Assembly (NCBI GenBank): GCA_018057825.1
Contig: JAGPCY010000002.1
Span: 124,001-188,000 of the forward strand
Reading direction: 5' to 3'
Source of the DNA: Kofleriaceae bacterium
Lineage (GTDB): Bacteria > Myxococcota_A > Polyangia > Haliangiales > Haliangiaceae
DNA length: 64,000 nucleotides
The notes below the pieces were generated by a model, which searched no databases, was not told the origin of the DNA, and saw only the letters and a program-made list of their open reading frames with translations. Made by a program: the position numbers and the translations under genes. Shown in pieces: positions 57,456-64,000 of this stretch; position 1 is the stretch's first letter; each line of letters starts with the position of its first letter.

Positions 57456-58120
57456 GGAGCGCTGTATGGGCAGTCATTGGAAGCGCCGCAGTGCGGCAGG
57501 GCGGGTGTACGTACCACGTGGCGATCGGAGGGCAGGGGACGATCGCCACCGATGGCACGACCGCGGGCCGCAATGTGCCCGATGGGGCGCCGTCGTTTCT
57601 GGTGGGCGCTGGACCGTGCCTGCGCTGGCCGCGGCTGCGCGCGTCCTTGACGCTCGACGGCGCCGTGCGCGTGAAGAGCATCGCAGCGCTCGCCGCGACG
57701 GAGGTGATGTGGATCTTCCTGGAAGGCTACCCGGACCACTACCGAGGCACGCAGCGGACTTCCTTGGCGGTCAAGGGGCGGCTTGCCGGCGGGTGGAACG
57801 AGATCACCAACCGTCGGATCGCGGAGGCGGGGATCGGTCTCGCGCTGGTCCTGGATAGCTACCGGCGACGGAACACCCTGTTGGGTGACGGCAAGACGGG
57901 GGACTTCCACGCCGTGTCGCTGGACCTGATCGCGACGTATGCGTCCGATCGTCGCGGGGAGGATGAGGTGTGGCTCGGCGGTCAGGTGTCGTACCATTTC
58001 AACGGGTTCTCGGCGCCCCCGTCGCCTGGGCCGATTCGTGGAGCCTTGTCGAGCGGCGTGCGATACAACCGGCCGCAGCCGGGGCAAGCGACGGACTGCA
58101 ACGGCGGGCACCTGCCATGA
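57452..58120 (+). CDS. Array protein 7, head b, tail 1'
   Basis: A protein of 222 residues. The signal has Trp to Arg (AAVRQGGC), which weakens its hydrophobic core, so export may be impaired. Head b matches copy 4. Tail 1' opens LEGYPDHYRGTQRTSLAVKG rather than SARYPHATRTS, then returns to tail 1 (SYRRRNTLLGDGKTG), and lacks one residue near PIRGALSSG. Confidence 0.78.
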   Translation: MRSAVWAVIGSAAVRQGGCTYHVAIGGQGTIATDGTTAGRNVPDGAPSFLVGAGPCLRWPRLRASLTLDGAVRVKSIAALAATEVMWIFLEGYPDHYRGTQRTSLAVKGRLAGGWNEITNRRIAEAGIGLALVLDSYRRRNTLLGDGKTGDFHAVSLDLIATYASDRRGEDEVWLGGQVSYHFNGFSAPPSPGPIRGALSSGVRYNRPQPGQATDCNGGHLP

Positions 58121-58242
58121 CGGCCATGCGGCAACAGTGGACGCCGGGCCGCAGGCGGCTGTCCCTGGCGATCGCGGTAGCGCTGGCGGCTGGCGACGAC
58201 GAGACGATGCCCGTTGTGCCGAGGGAAGGAGACCCACGATGA
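58117..58242 (+). CDS. Linker ORF 7, 41 residues
   Basis: GRRRLSLAIAVALAAGDDET with MPVVPREGDPR. The PREG ending is shared with the copy-11 chimera, hinting at their common origin. Confidence 0.55.
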   Translation: MTAMRQQWTPGRRRLSLAIAVALAAGDDETMPVVPREGDPR

Positions 58243-58901
58243 GGACCGCGGTATGGGCTGTGATTGGAAGCGCCGCAGTGTGGCAGGGCGGGTGTACGTA
58301 CCACGTGGCGGCGGGCGCGATGGGCAATCTGCGCACGGATGGCAGGACTGCGTCCGAACGAGTCCCGAAGGCGCACATGGCGCTACTGGCGGGGGCCGGG
58401 CCGTGCCTACGCTGGCCGCGGCTGCGAGCGTCGTTGACCCTGGACGGCGCGATCCGTGGAGCGAGTGCGTCTGTGCTAGGCGCGACGGAGGTGATGTGGA
58501 TCTTCAACGAAGGGCATGCTCGCCTCGGGGGAGGGACGACGCGGACGTCGCTGGCACTGAAGGGGCGAACGGCGGGCGGTTGGAATGGGATCACGAACCG
58601 GCGGATCGCGGAGGCCGGGCTGGGGATCGCGATTGTGCTCGACAGCGATCGGACGCGCGATCTGTACTTCGCCGGCCGCAATGACTACACCGGGGACTTT
58701 CACGCGGTGTCGCTGGACGTGATCGCGACCTACGCGCCCGACCGTCGGGGAGAAGACGAGGTGTGGCTCGGCGCTCAGCTCGCGTTTCACTTCAACGGGT
58801 GGTCGGGACCTCCGAATCCACACGGCCGGCGTGTGCAGTCAGGCTACGCAAAGCCACGCAGAGGGCAATCGACGGACTGCAATGGCGGGCACCTACCATG
58901 A
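58239..58901 (+). CDS. Array protein 8, head a, tail 2'
   Basis: A protein of 220 residues. Head a with RTDGRTASERVP. Tail 2' follows tail 2 (NEGHARLGGGTTRTS, DLYFAGRNDYTG) up to LAFH, then ends FNGWSGPPNPHGRRVQ and SGYAKPRRGQSTDCNGG, three residues shorter. Thr replaces Leu in KGRTAGGWN. Confidence 0.78.
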   Translation: MRTAVWAVIGSAAVWQGGCTYHVAAGAMGNLRTDGRTASERVPKAHMALLAGAGPCLRWPRLRASLTLDGAIRGASASVLGATEVMWIFNEGHARLGGGTTRTSLALKGRTAGGWNGITNRRIAEAGLGIAIVLDSDRTRDLYFAGRNDYTGDFHAVSLDVIATYAPDRRGEDEVWLGAQLAFHFNGWSGPPNPHGRRVQSGYAKPRRGQSTDCNGGHLP

Positions 58902-59023
58902 CGGCTATGCGGCAACAGTGGACGCCGGGTCGCAAGCGGCTGTACCCGGAGATCGCGGTAGCGCTGGCGGCTGGCGACGATGAGACGATGCCCGTCGTGC
59001 CGAGCGAAGGAGACTCACCATGA
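58898..59023 (+). CDS. Linker ORF 8, 41 residues
   Basis: RQQWTPGRKRLYPEIAVALA then AGDDETMPVVPSEGDSP. Same centre subtype as linker 4. Confidence 0.55.
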   Translation: MTAMRQQWTPGRKRLYPEIAVALAAGDDETMPVVPSEGDSP

Positions 59024-59682
59024 GGACCGCGGTATGGGCAGTGATCGGAAGCGCCGCAGTGTGGCAGGGCGGGTGTACGTACCACGTGGCGATCGGAGGG
59101 CAGGGGACGATCGCCACCGATGGAACCACCGCGGGCCGCAATGTGCCCGATGGGGCGCCGTCGTTTCTGGTGGGGGCCGGCCCGTGCCTGCGCTGGCCGC
59201 GGCTGCGCGCGTCCTTGACACTCGACGGCGCTGTCCGCGTGAAGAGCATCGCTGCGCTCGCGGCGACGGAGGTGATGTGGATCTTCAACGAAGGGCATGC
59301 TCGCTTCGGGGGAGGAACGACGCGGACGTCGCTGGCGCTGAAGGGGCGATTGGCGGGCGGTTGGAATGCGATCACGAACCGGCGGATCGCGGAGGCCGGG
59401 CTGGGGATCGCGATCGTGCTCGACAGCGATCGGACGCGCGACCTGTACTTCGCCAGTCGCAATGACTACACCGGGGACTTTCACGCGGTGTCGCTGGATG
59501 TGATCGCGACCTACGCGCCCGACCGCCGGGGAGAAGACGAGGTGTGGCTCGGCGCGCAGCTCGCGTTTCACTTCAACGGGTGGTCGGGACCTCCGAATCC
59601 ACACGGCCGGCGTGTGCAGGCCGGCTACGCAAAGCCACGCCCCGGGCAATCGACGGACTGCAACGGCGGGCACCTGCCATGA
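59020..59682 (+). CDS. Array protein 9, head b, tail 2'
   Basis: A protein of 220 residues. Head b as in copies 4 and 7; tail 2' as in copy 8 with HARFGGG and GGWNAITNRR. Copies 8 and 9 differ almost only in their heads, the reciprocal of copies 1 to 3, which differ only in tails. Confidence 0.78.
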   Translation: MRTAVWAVIGSAAVWQGGCTYHVAIGGQGTIATDGTTAGRNVPDGAPSFLVGAGPCLRWPRLRASLTLDGAVRVKSIAALAATEVMWIFNEGHARFGGGTTRTSLALKGRLAGGWNAITNRRIAEAGLGIAIVLDSDRTRDLYFASRNDYTGDFHAVSLDVIATYAPDRRGEDEVWLGAQLAFHFNGWSGPPNPHGRRVQAGYAKPRPGQSTDCNGGHLP

Positions 59683-59804
59683 CGGCCATGCGGCAACAGT
59701 GGACGCCGGGTCGCAAGCGGCTGTCCCTGGCGATCGAGGCGGCGCTGACCGCCGGCGGCAGCGTGCTGATGCCCGTTGCGCCGAGCGAAGGAGACTCGCC
59801 ATGA
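59679..59804 (+). CDS. Linker ORF 9, 41 residues
   Basis: The end is unusual: ALTAGGSVLMPVAPSEGDSP replaces the DDETMPVV centre. Length is still 41, keeping both overlaps. Confidence 0.5.
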   Translation: MTAMRQQWTPGRKRLSLAIEAALTAGGSVLMPVAPSEGDSP

Positions 59805-60472
59805 GGAGCGCAGTGTGGATCGCGATCGGGATCGCCGTAGTATGGCAAGGCGGGTGTACGTACCACGCGGCGATCGGAGGGCAGGGGAAGCTTCGAGGAG
59901 ACGACAAGATCGGCGCGGAGGAGGCTCCGCGCGGAGCGCCGAGCTTGTTGGTGGGCGCCGGCCCGTGCTTGCGCTGGCCGCGGGTACGTGCATCGTTGAC
60001 GTTTGACGCAGCCCTCCGAGGGATCAGCATCATCCCTCTCGCGGCGACGGAGGTGATGTGGATCTTCAACGAAGGGCATGCTCGCCTCGGGGGAGGGACG
60101 ACGCGGACGTCGCTGGCGCTGAAGGGGCGACTGGCGGGTGGATGGAACGGGATCAAGAACCGGCGAATCGCGGAGGCTGGGCTGGGGATCGCGATCGTGC
60201 TCGACAGCGATCGGACGCGCGATCTGTACTTCGCCAGCCGCAATGACTACACCGGGGACTTTCACGCGGTGTCGCTGGATGTGATCGCGACCTACGCGCC
60301 CGACCGCCGGGGAGAAGACGAGGTGTGGCTCGGCGCGCAGCTCGCGTTTCACGTGAACGGATTGTCATCGCCACCGCCTCCCACCGGCGGGGCGGTGGTC
60401 CGGCGAGGCGGCGACTACGGTCGCCCGGCCCCCGGGCAATCGACGGACTGCAACGGCGGGCACCTGCCATGA
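59801..60472 (+). CDS. Array protein 10, head c, tail 2
   Basis: A protein of 223 residues. The signal is the most divergent: RSAVWIAIGIAVVWQGGC, then TYHAAIGG. Head c has KIGAEEAPRG; tail 2 matches copy 2 (HVNGLSSPPPPTGGAVV). Lys replaces Thr in GGWNGIKNRR. Confidence 0.78.
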   Translation: MRSAVWIAIGIAVVWQGGCTYHAAIGGQGKLRGDDKIGAEEAPRGAPSLLVGAGPCLRWPRVRASLTFDAALRGISIIPLAATEVMWIFNEGHARLGGGTTRTSLALKGRLAGGWNGIKNRRIAEAGLGIAIVLDSDRTRDLYFASRNDYTGDFHAVSLDVIATYAPDRRGEDEVWLGAQLAFHVNGLSSPPPPTGGAVVRRGGDYGRPAPGQSTDCNGGHLP

Positions 60473-60594
60473 CGGCCATGCGGCAACAGTGGACGCCGGG
60501 CCGCAAGCGGCTGTCCCTGGCGATCGCGGTGGCGCTGACGGCTGGCGACCACGAGACGATGCCCGTTGTGGCGAGCGAAGGAGACCCACCATGA
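60469..60594 (+). CDS. Linker ORF 10, 41 residues
   Basis: RQQWTPGRKRLSLAIAVALT then AGDHETMPVVASEGDPP. It is the last linker of standard form; the next junction is between the chimera and copy 12 directly. Confidence 0.55.
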   Translation: MTAMRQQWTPGRKRLSLAIAVALTAGDHETMPVVASEGDPP

Positions 60595-61055
60595 GGAGCG
60601 CTGCATGGGCCGTGATCGCGAGCGCCGCAGTGTGGCAGGGCGGGTGCACGTACCATGTGGCGGCGGGCGCGATGGGCAACCGCTCCCCGGACTGGGCGTA
60701 TCGGCGGAGCATGCTCGAGGACGAGCGCGCCGACCTCGACCGGCTGGTGGGGCTGGCGCCGCCGGCGCTGCGGCCGATGACCGAGGGGCTCGGGGTGATG
60801 GCGCAGTCGGTGGCGAGCCGGGTGCAGTGGCAGGGAGCCCACGCGCCCGGGCGACGGTGGATCCCACGGGCGAATGTCGGGATCGTGAGCTTCCAGGGCG
60901 CGGCGGAGTCGCTGGCGGTGCGGCACAGCCTGTACACGTTCGACCTGTCGGACCCGGCGTCGCCGGGGCGGCCGTACGTCGTGGTCGACGCGGCGCTGAC
61001 GGCTGGCGACGACGAGACGATGCCCGTCGTGCCGAGGGAAGGAGACCCACCATGA
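60591..61055 (+). CDS. Chimeric copy 11: array signal and head start fused to gene X
   Basis: A protein of 154 residues, in frame. Residues 1-30 are the array signal and the beginning of head a (RSAAWAVIASAAVWQGGC, TYHVAAGAMGN). After RS the sequence becomes that of gene X from PDWAYRR to the end. The joint lies near 60681-60687. Compared with X, only a handful of residues differ (RSMLEDE, PALRPMTEG). The product would be an exported form of X's C-terminal part, or a non-functional deletion product. Its stop overlaps copy 12. Confidence 0.75.
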   Translation: MRSAAWAVIASAAVWQGGCTYHVAAGAMGNRSPDWAYRRSMLEDERADLDRLVGLAPPALRPMTEGLGVMAQSVASRVQWQGAHAPGRRWIPRANVGIVSFQGAAESLAVRHSLYTFDLSDPASPGRPYVVVDAALTAGDDETMPVVPREGDPP

Positions 61056-61723
61056 GGACCGGGGTATGGGCTGTGATCGGAAGCGCCGCAGCGTGGCAAG
61101 GCGGGTGTACGTACCATGTGGCGATCGGAGGGCAGGGGAAGCTTCTAGGAGACGACAAGATCGGCGCGGAGGAGGCTCCGCGCGGAGCGCCGAGCTTGTT
61201 GGTGGGGGCCGGCCCGTGCCTGCGCTGGCCCCGGGTACGGGCTTCGTTGACGTTTGACGCGGCCCTCCGGGGGATCAGCATCGTGCCGCTCGCGGCGACG
61301 GAGGTGATGTGGATCTTCCTGGAGGGGCACGCGCAGAGTTCGGAGGGCAGAACGAGGACGTCGCTGGGGCTGAAGGGTCGGTTGGCGGGCGGTTGGAATG
61401 GGATCACGAACCGGCGAATCGCGGAGGCTGGGTTGGGGATAGCGATCGTGCTCGACAGCGATCGGATGCGGGGCCTCAACTTTGCGAACCGGTATGCGCG
61501 CACGGGCGACTTTCACGCGGTGTCGCTGGATGTGATCGCGACGTACGCGCCGGATCGCCGGGGTGAGGACGAGGTGTGGCTCGGCGCGCAGCTCGCGTTT
61601 CACCTCAACGGATGGTCGTCGCCACCACCGCCGATCGGCGGTAGCCGCGTTGCGAACAACGAGAAGTACAACAAGCCCGAGCCCGGGCAATCGACGGACT
61701 GCAACGGCGGGCATCTGCCGTGA
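61052..61723 (+). CDS. Array protein 12, head c, tail 3
   Basis: A protein of 223 residues. The signal has RTGVWAVIGSAAAWQGGC. Head c carries KLLGDDKIGAEEAPRG; tail 3 repeats copy 3 (LEGHAQSSEGRTRTSLGLKG) including IGGSRVANNEKYNKPEPG. It is the last array gene and has no linker after it; its stop is followed by an open but non-array reading frame. Confidence 0.8.
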   Translation: MRTGVWAVIGSAAAWQGGCTYHVAIGGQGKLLGDDKIGAEEAPRGAPSLLVGAGPCLRWPRVRASLTFDAALRGISIVPLAATEVMWIFLEGHAQSSEGRTRTSLGLKGRLAGGWNGITNRRIAEAGLGIAIVLDSDRMRGLNFANRYARTGDFHAVSLDVIATYAPDRRGEDEVWLGAQLAFHLNGWSSPPPPIGGSRVANNEKYNKPEPGQSTDCNGGHLP

Positions 61724-61925
61724 AGGATCGCCGGACGAAGGGAGGATGTTCACGATGACGGCGTAGAGCTCGCGCGGGCCGTCGCGGATGTGGCGAGGGA
61801 GGTGCTGCAGACGCCGATCACGGCGCAGAAGCCTTGGGTGATGGCGGACCTGTCGTCGCGGGTCGGGGTGCCGCCGATCGACCTGGGGGCCGACTGGACC
61901 GCCGCGGTGGAGCAGGCCCGCGTGA
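61724..61925 (+). other. Possible gene remnant between array and hexamer tract 8
   Basis: About 200 bases reading, in the frame of copy 12 after its stop, as natural-looking protein: [19 protein letters not shown], then [20 protein letters not shown] and [17 protein letters not shown]. There is no credible start except in-frame ATG 61841 or GTGs. It runs into the hexamer tract, so it looks like the cut-off 3' part of a lost gene. The frame remains open through the tract into the DUF4157 gene at 62267 (543 bases, 181 codons), so a longer N-terminus for that protein cannot be excluded. Confidence 0.45.
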
Positions 61926-62236
<311 letters not shown>

Positions 62237-62266
62237 AAGATCCGGGCGGAGCGGCGTTGTGGGGCC

Positions 62267-64000
62267 ATGGACCTGTGGCCATGGCTGGCGCGCGCGGCGG
62301 TGATCGCCGCTGGTGACGACGACGTCGCGAGCGTTGCCCCGGGCAAGCGGACGGTGACGGAGCGCCTGGAGCCGCGGCGGGGCTCGCGGGGAACGGCGGT
62401 GCAGCGACGGGTGACGGCGCCCGGGGTGGCCGGCGGCGCGGCGGCGCTGGCGAGCGACGACCCGTTCTTCTTCGCCGAGGCCGGCGTGGCCGGGCCGGGG
62501 GAGCCGTTGCCCTTCGCGGCCGAGCTCGGGCGGGCCTTCGGTGGTCACGATCTCTCGGGCGTGCGCGCGCACGTCGGCGGCGCGGCGACAGCGGCGGCGG
62601 GCGCGCTCGGGGCGCGGGGCTACGCTCTCGGCGACGCGGTGGCCTTCGCGGCATCACCGGACCTGCATCTGGTGGCCCACGAGGTCGCGCATGTCCTGCA
62701 GCAGCGCGGCGGCGTGGCCCTGGCCGGTGGCCTCGGTCAGGCCGACGATCCCTACGAGCGCCACGCCGATCAGATCGCCGACGCGGTCGTGCGCGGCGAG
62801 TCGGTCGAGGCCCTGGTGGCCGCGGGGCCGCGCGGCGCGAGCGCGGCCGGGCCGGCGCTCCAGCGCCAGCAGCATCCCGGCGGTGGCACGACCAGCGCGA
62901 CGACCGTCAGCGCGGCCGGCAGCCCGGCGGCGCAGCTCGCGGCGCGGCTGCGCGCGCTGCCCGGGCCCGCCGACGAGCCGACCGCGCGCCGGTTCCTCGA
63001 CGACCTGCGCGCGCTGGCGCCGGTGACCGCGCCGGCCGACGCCGCGGCCTTGCGCGCCGCGGTCGACGCGCGCTTGACCGGCGACGCGCGCTGGCGCGCG
63101 ACCCAGCTCATCCAGCACGGCCCCGAGGCGCAGTGGCCGCCGCACCTGCGGCGCAACAACGTCGCGATCGCCGACGCCGCGCGGGTCGCGGCCCGCGACG
63201 GTCGCCCGCCGGCCGAGGTCGCCGATCTGCTGCGGCCGCTCAACCCGACGGCGCAGCGACAGATCCTGCGCTCGTGGGGCAGCGAGGGTGGGGCGTGGCG
63301 GCCGCCGCGGCCGAACGATCCCGCGACCGGCCAGCCGATGACCCTGGGCCGCTACCTCGAGGAGATCCGCGCGGCGTTGACCGGACCGTCCTTCGCGCCG
63401 GCCGAGGCCGCCCACGCGGCGCCGATCCTCGACCTCGACCTGCGCATCCCGCCGAGAGGCGGGACACCCGCGCACCCGGACCAGGAGGCCGCGGTCTACG
63501 AGTACTTCCGCGAGCTGTACGCGGCGCGCGGCTTCGAGTTCGTCGAGACGCCAGCCAACGCTGCGTCGCCGACCTTGAACGTGTGCAACGTGCGCCGCTT
63601 CGATCTGACCAGCAGCGCGACCGCGCCGACCGGAGGCCGCCGCACGGTCCGCGAGATGAACGGCCAGCTCTTCCGGATCTGGCGCGATGGCGATGGCACG
63701 CGCCACGTCCGTCGCTACGAGTGGTCGACCACCGGGCCCGGCGGGCACAAGCAGGGTGACGTCCGCCACCACCGCGATCGCCTCCTGCGGGGCGCCGGTC
63801 AGGCCACCGAGGTCGGCGATCACCGCGGCGTGGCGGCGACGACCCAGACCGGCGCCGCCGACGCGGTCGCCGAGGCCGAGGCCGCCGCCCAGGTCGCCAC
63901 GACCGAGGCCGAGGCTGCCGCGCGCAGCTCGGAGACCCGAGGCGGGGCCGCCGCCACTCTGGCCCAGGCCGAGACCGCGATGGCCTCGGCGCGCCGCGCG
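62267..64000 (+). CDS. DUF4157 (eCIS-core) protein, C-terminus outside window
   Basis: 578 residues are visible from the ATG at 62267; the frame is still open at the window end. [10 protein letters not shown] at about 25-34 matches the GKRTVT motif of the protein at 29477. DUF4157 spans about 90-175: [38 protein letters not shown], then [12 protein letters not shown] (138-149) and [13 protein letters not shown], giving HExxH plus the downstream acidic site. After an Ala/Gln-rich linker comes a region ending [16 protein letters not shown] and a domain with [18 protein letters not shown] and CNVRRFDL, then a probable coiled coil ([20 protein letters not shown]). The effector domain is not recognised. 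The proposed start matches the short N-terminus of the other DUF4157 protein. Confidence 0.8.
   Translation, partial: MDLWPWLARAAVIAAGDDDVASVAPGKRTVTERLEPRRGSRGTAVQRRVTAPGVAGGAAALASDDPFFFAEAGVAGPGEPLPFAAELGRAFGGHDLSGVRAHVGGAATAAAGALGARGYALGDAVAFAASPDLHLVAHEVAHVLQQRGGVALAGGLGQADDPYERHADQIADAVVRGESVEALVAAGPRGASAAGPALQRQQHPGGGTTSATTVSAAGSPAAQLAARLRALPGPADEPTARRFLDDLRALAPVTAPADAAALRAAVDARLTGDARWRATQLIQHGPEAQWPPHLRRNNVAIADAARVAARDGRPPAEVADLLRPLNPTAQRQILRSWGSEGGAWRPPRPNDPATGQPMTLGRYLEEIRAALTGPSFAPAEAAHAAPILDLDLRIPPRGGTPAHPDQEAAVYEYFRELYAARGFEFVETPANAASPTLNVCNVRRFDLTSSATAPTGGRRTVREMNGQLFRIWRDGDGTRHVRRYEWSTTGPGGHKQGDVRHHRDRLLRGAGQATEVGDHRGVAATTQTGAADAVAEAEAAAQVATTEAEAAARSSETRGGAAATLAQAETAMASARRA

Larger units (their letters stand above)
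52266..61723 (+). repeat. Tandem mosaic gene array with 41-codon linker ORFs, about 9.5 kb
   Basis: Twelve gene starts lie at 52712, 53502, 54292, 55082, 55872, 56662, 57452, 58239, 59020, 59801, 60591 and 61052, mostly 790 bases apart. Eleven encode complete proteins of 220-223 residues; the copy at 60591 is a chimera. Each full protein starts with a short hydrophobic signal (about residues 4-16) ending QGGC, and has Cys in GPCLRWPR and TDCNGGHLP. Three head types (a, b, c) end at a conserved ATEVMWIF; five tail types (1, 1', 2, 2', 3/4 as listed per gene) follow. The tails have beta-strand character (VSLDLIATYAPDRR, DEVWLGAQLSFHLNG), perhaps a small outer-membrane barrel. Third-position A/T is visibly higher than in flanking genes. 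Confidence 0.95.

Noticed and set aside
57089-60243. Long minus-strand open frames across the array (about 530 and 483 codons)
   Set aside because: They mirror the repeat units, cross several plus-strand genes and linkers, and have no start signals; the plus-strand frames have ribosome-binding sites, signals and conserved ends.
52712-61723. The array as a CRISPR or an insertion-sequence cluster
   Set aside because: Units are about 790 bases and code for proteins; there are no short direct repeats with spacers, no transposase and no terminal inverted repeats.

Overview
The window looks like chromosome of a myxobacterium (Myxococcota, probably the Haliangium/Kofleriaceae side). G+C is very high, there are many short lipoproteins, a thrombospondin type-3 repeat protein, a MYXO-CTERM-like C-terminus at 33990-34658, an orphan NtrC-type regulator, PilZ/STAS/FHA signalling proteins and two DUF4157 (HExxH, eCIS-core type) proteins. 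The lineage call is inference from gene content. I found no rRNA, tRNA, CRISPR array or insertion sequence.

Layout. 1-9.3 kb: lipoproteins, an ArsR-methyltransferase/ahcY unit with a likely operator, an OPT transporter and a PAP2 phosphatase. 9.3-16.9 kb: glycosyltransferases, an HSL-type hydrolase, an FHA protein, an aminotransferase and a TetR regulator. 16.9-24.5 kb: a promoter with TetR-type operators, an epimerase/reductase, an LPG-synthase-like membrane protein, DUF423, LysR, YkgJ, LolA-like and membrane proteins. 24.5-29 kb: a TlpA-like lipoprotein coupled to gpmI, DUF2461 and two envelope proteins. 29.5-31.6 kb: a DUF4157 / peptidoglycan-binding / M15-like protein. 31.6-40 kb: a PLP desulfhydrase, a polysaccharide deacetylase, a MYXO-CTERM protein, a nucleotidyltransferase and an overlapping astA - lipoprotein - membrane protein - NtrC operon. 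40-52 kb: a TolB/haem-motif lipoprotein, a 72-residue peptide coupled to a radical SAM/SPASM enzyme and a PpsR-type kinase, a REC-PilZ-STAS protein, a zinc-ribbon coiled-coil protein, an amidohydrolase, a YbjN-like protein, a trans-sulfuration enzyme, a second TetR and a hydrolase.

The standout is 52.27-61.72 kb: eleven complete tandem copies of one unknown gene (220-223 aa) with a period near 790 bp. Consecutive copies are separated by conserved 41-codon ORFs, and nearly every junction is a 4-base ATGA overlap, so the region reads as one long translationally coupled operon. Every copy joins one of three N-terminal modules to one of five C-terminal modules at a conserved 20-base sequence, and all eleven combinations differ. 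The array opens with a 149-aa gene whose 3' half recurs 8,340 bp downstream, fused in frame to a truncated array gene. A second DUF4157 protein follows and runs off the window.

A second recurring feature is eight intergenic tracts of degenerate hexamers (CTCGGT/CTCGGC/CTCCGC, or the complement). Most sit directly beside stop codons. One lies between a recognisable sigma70 promoter and its gene, so it is probably a long repetitive 5' leader.
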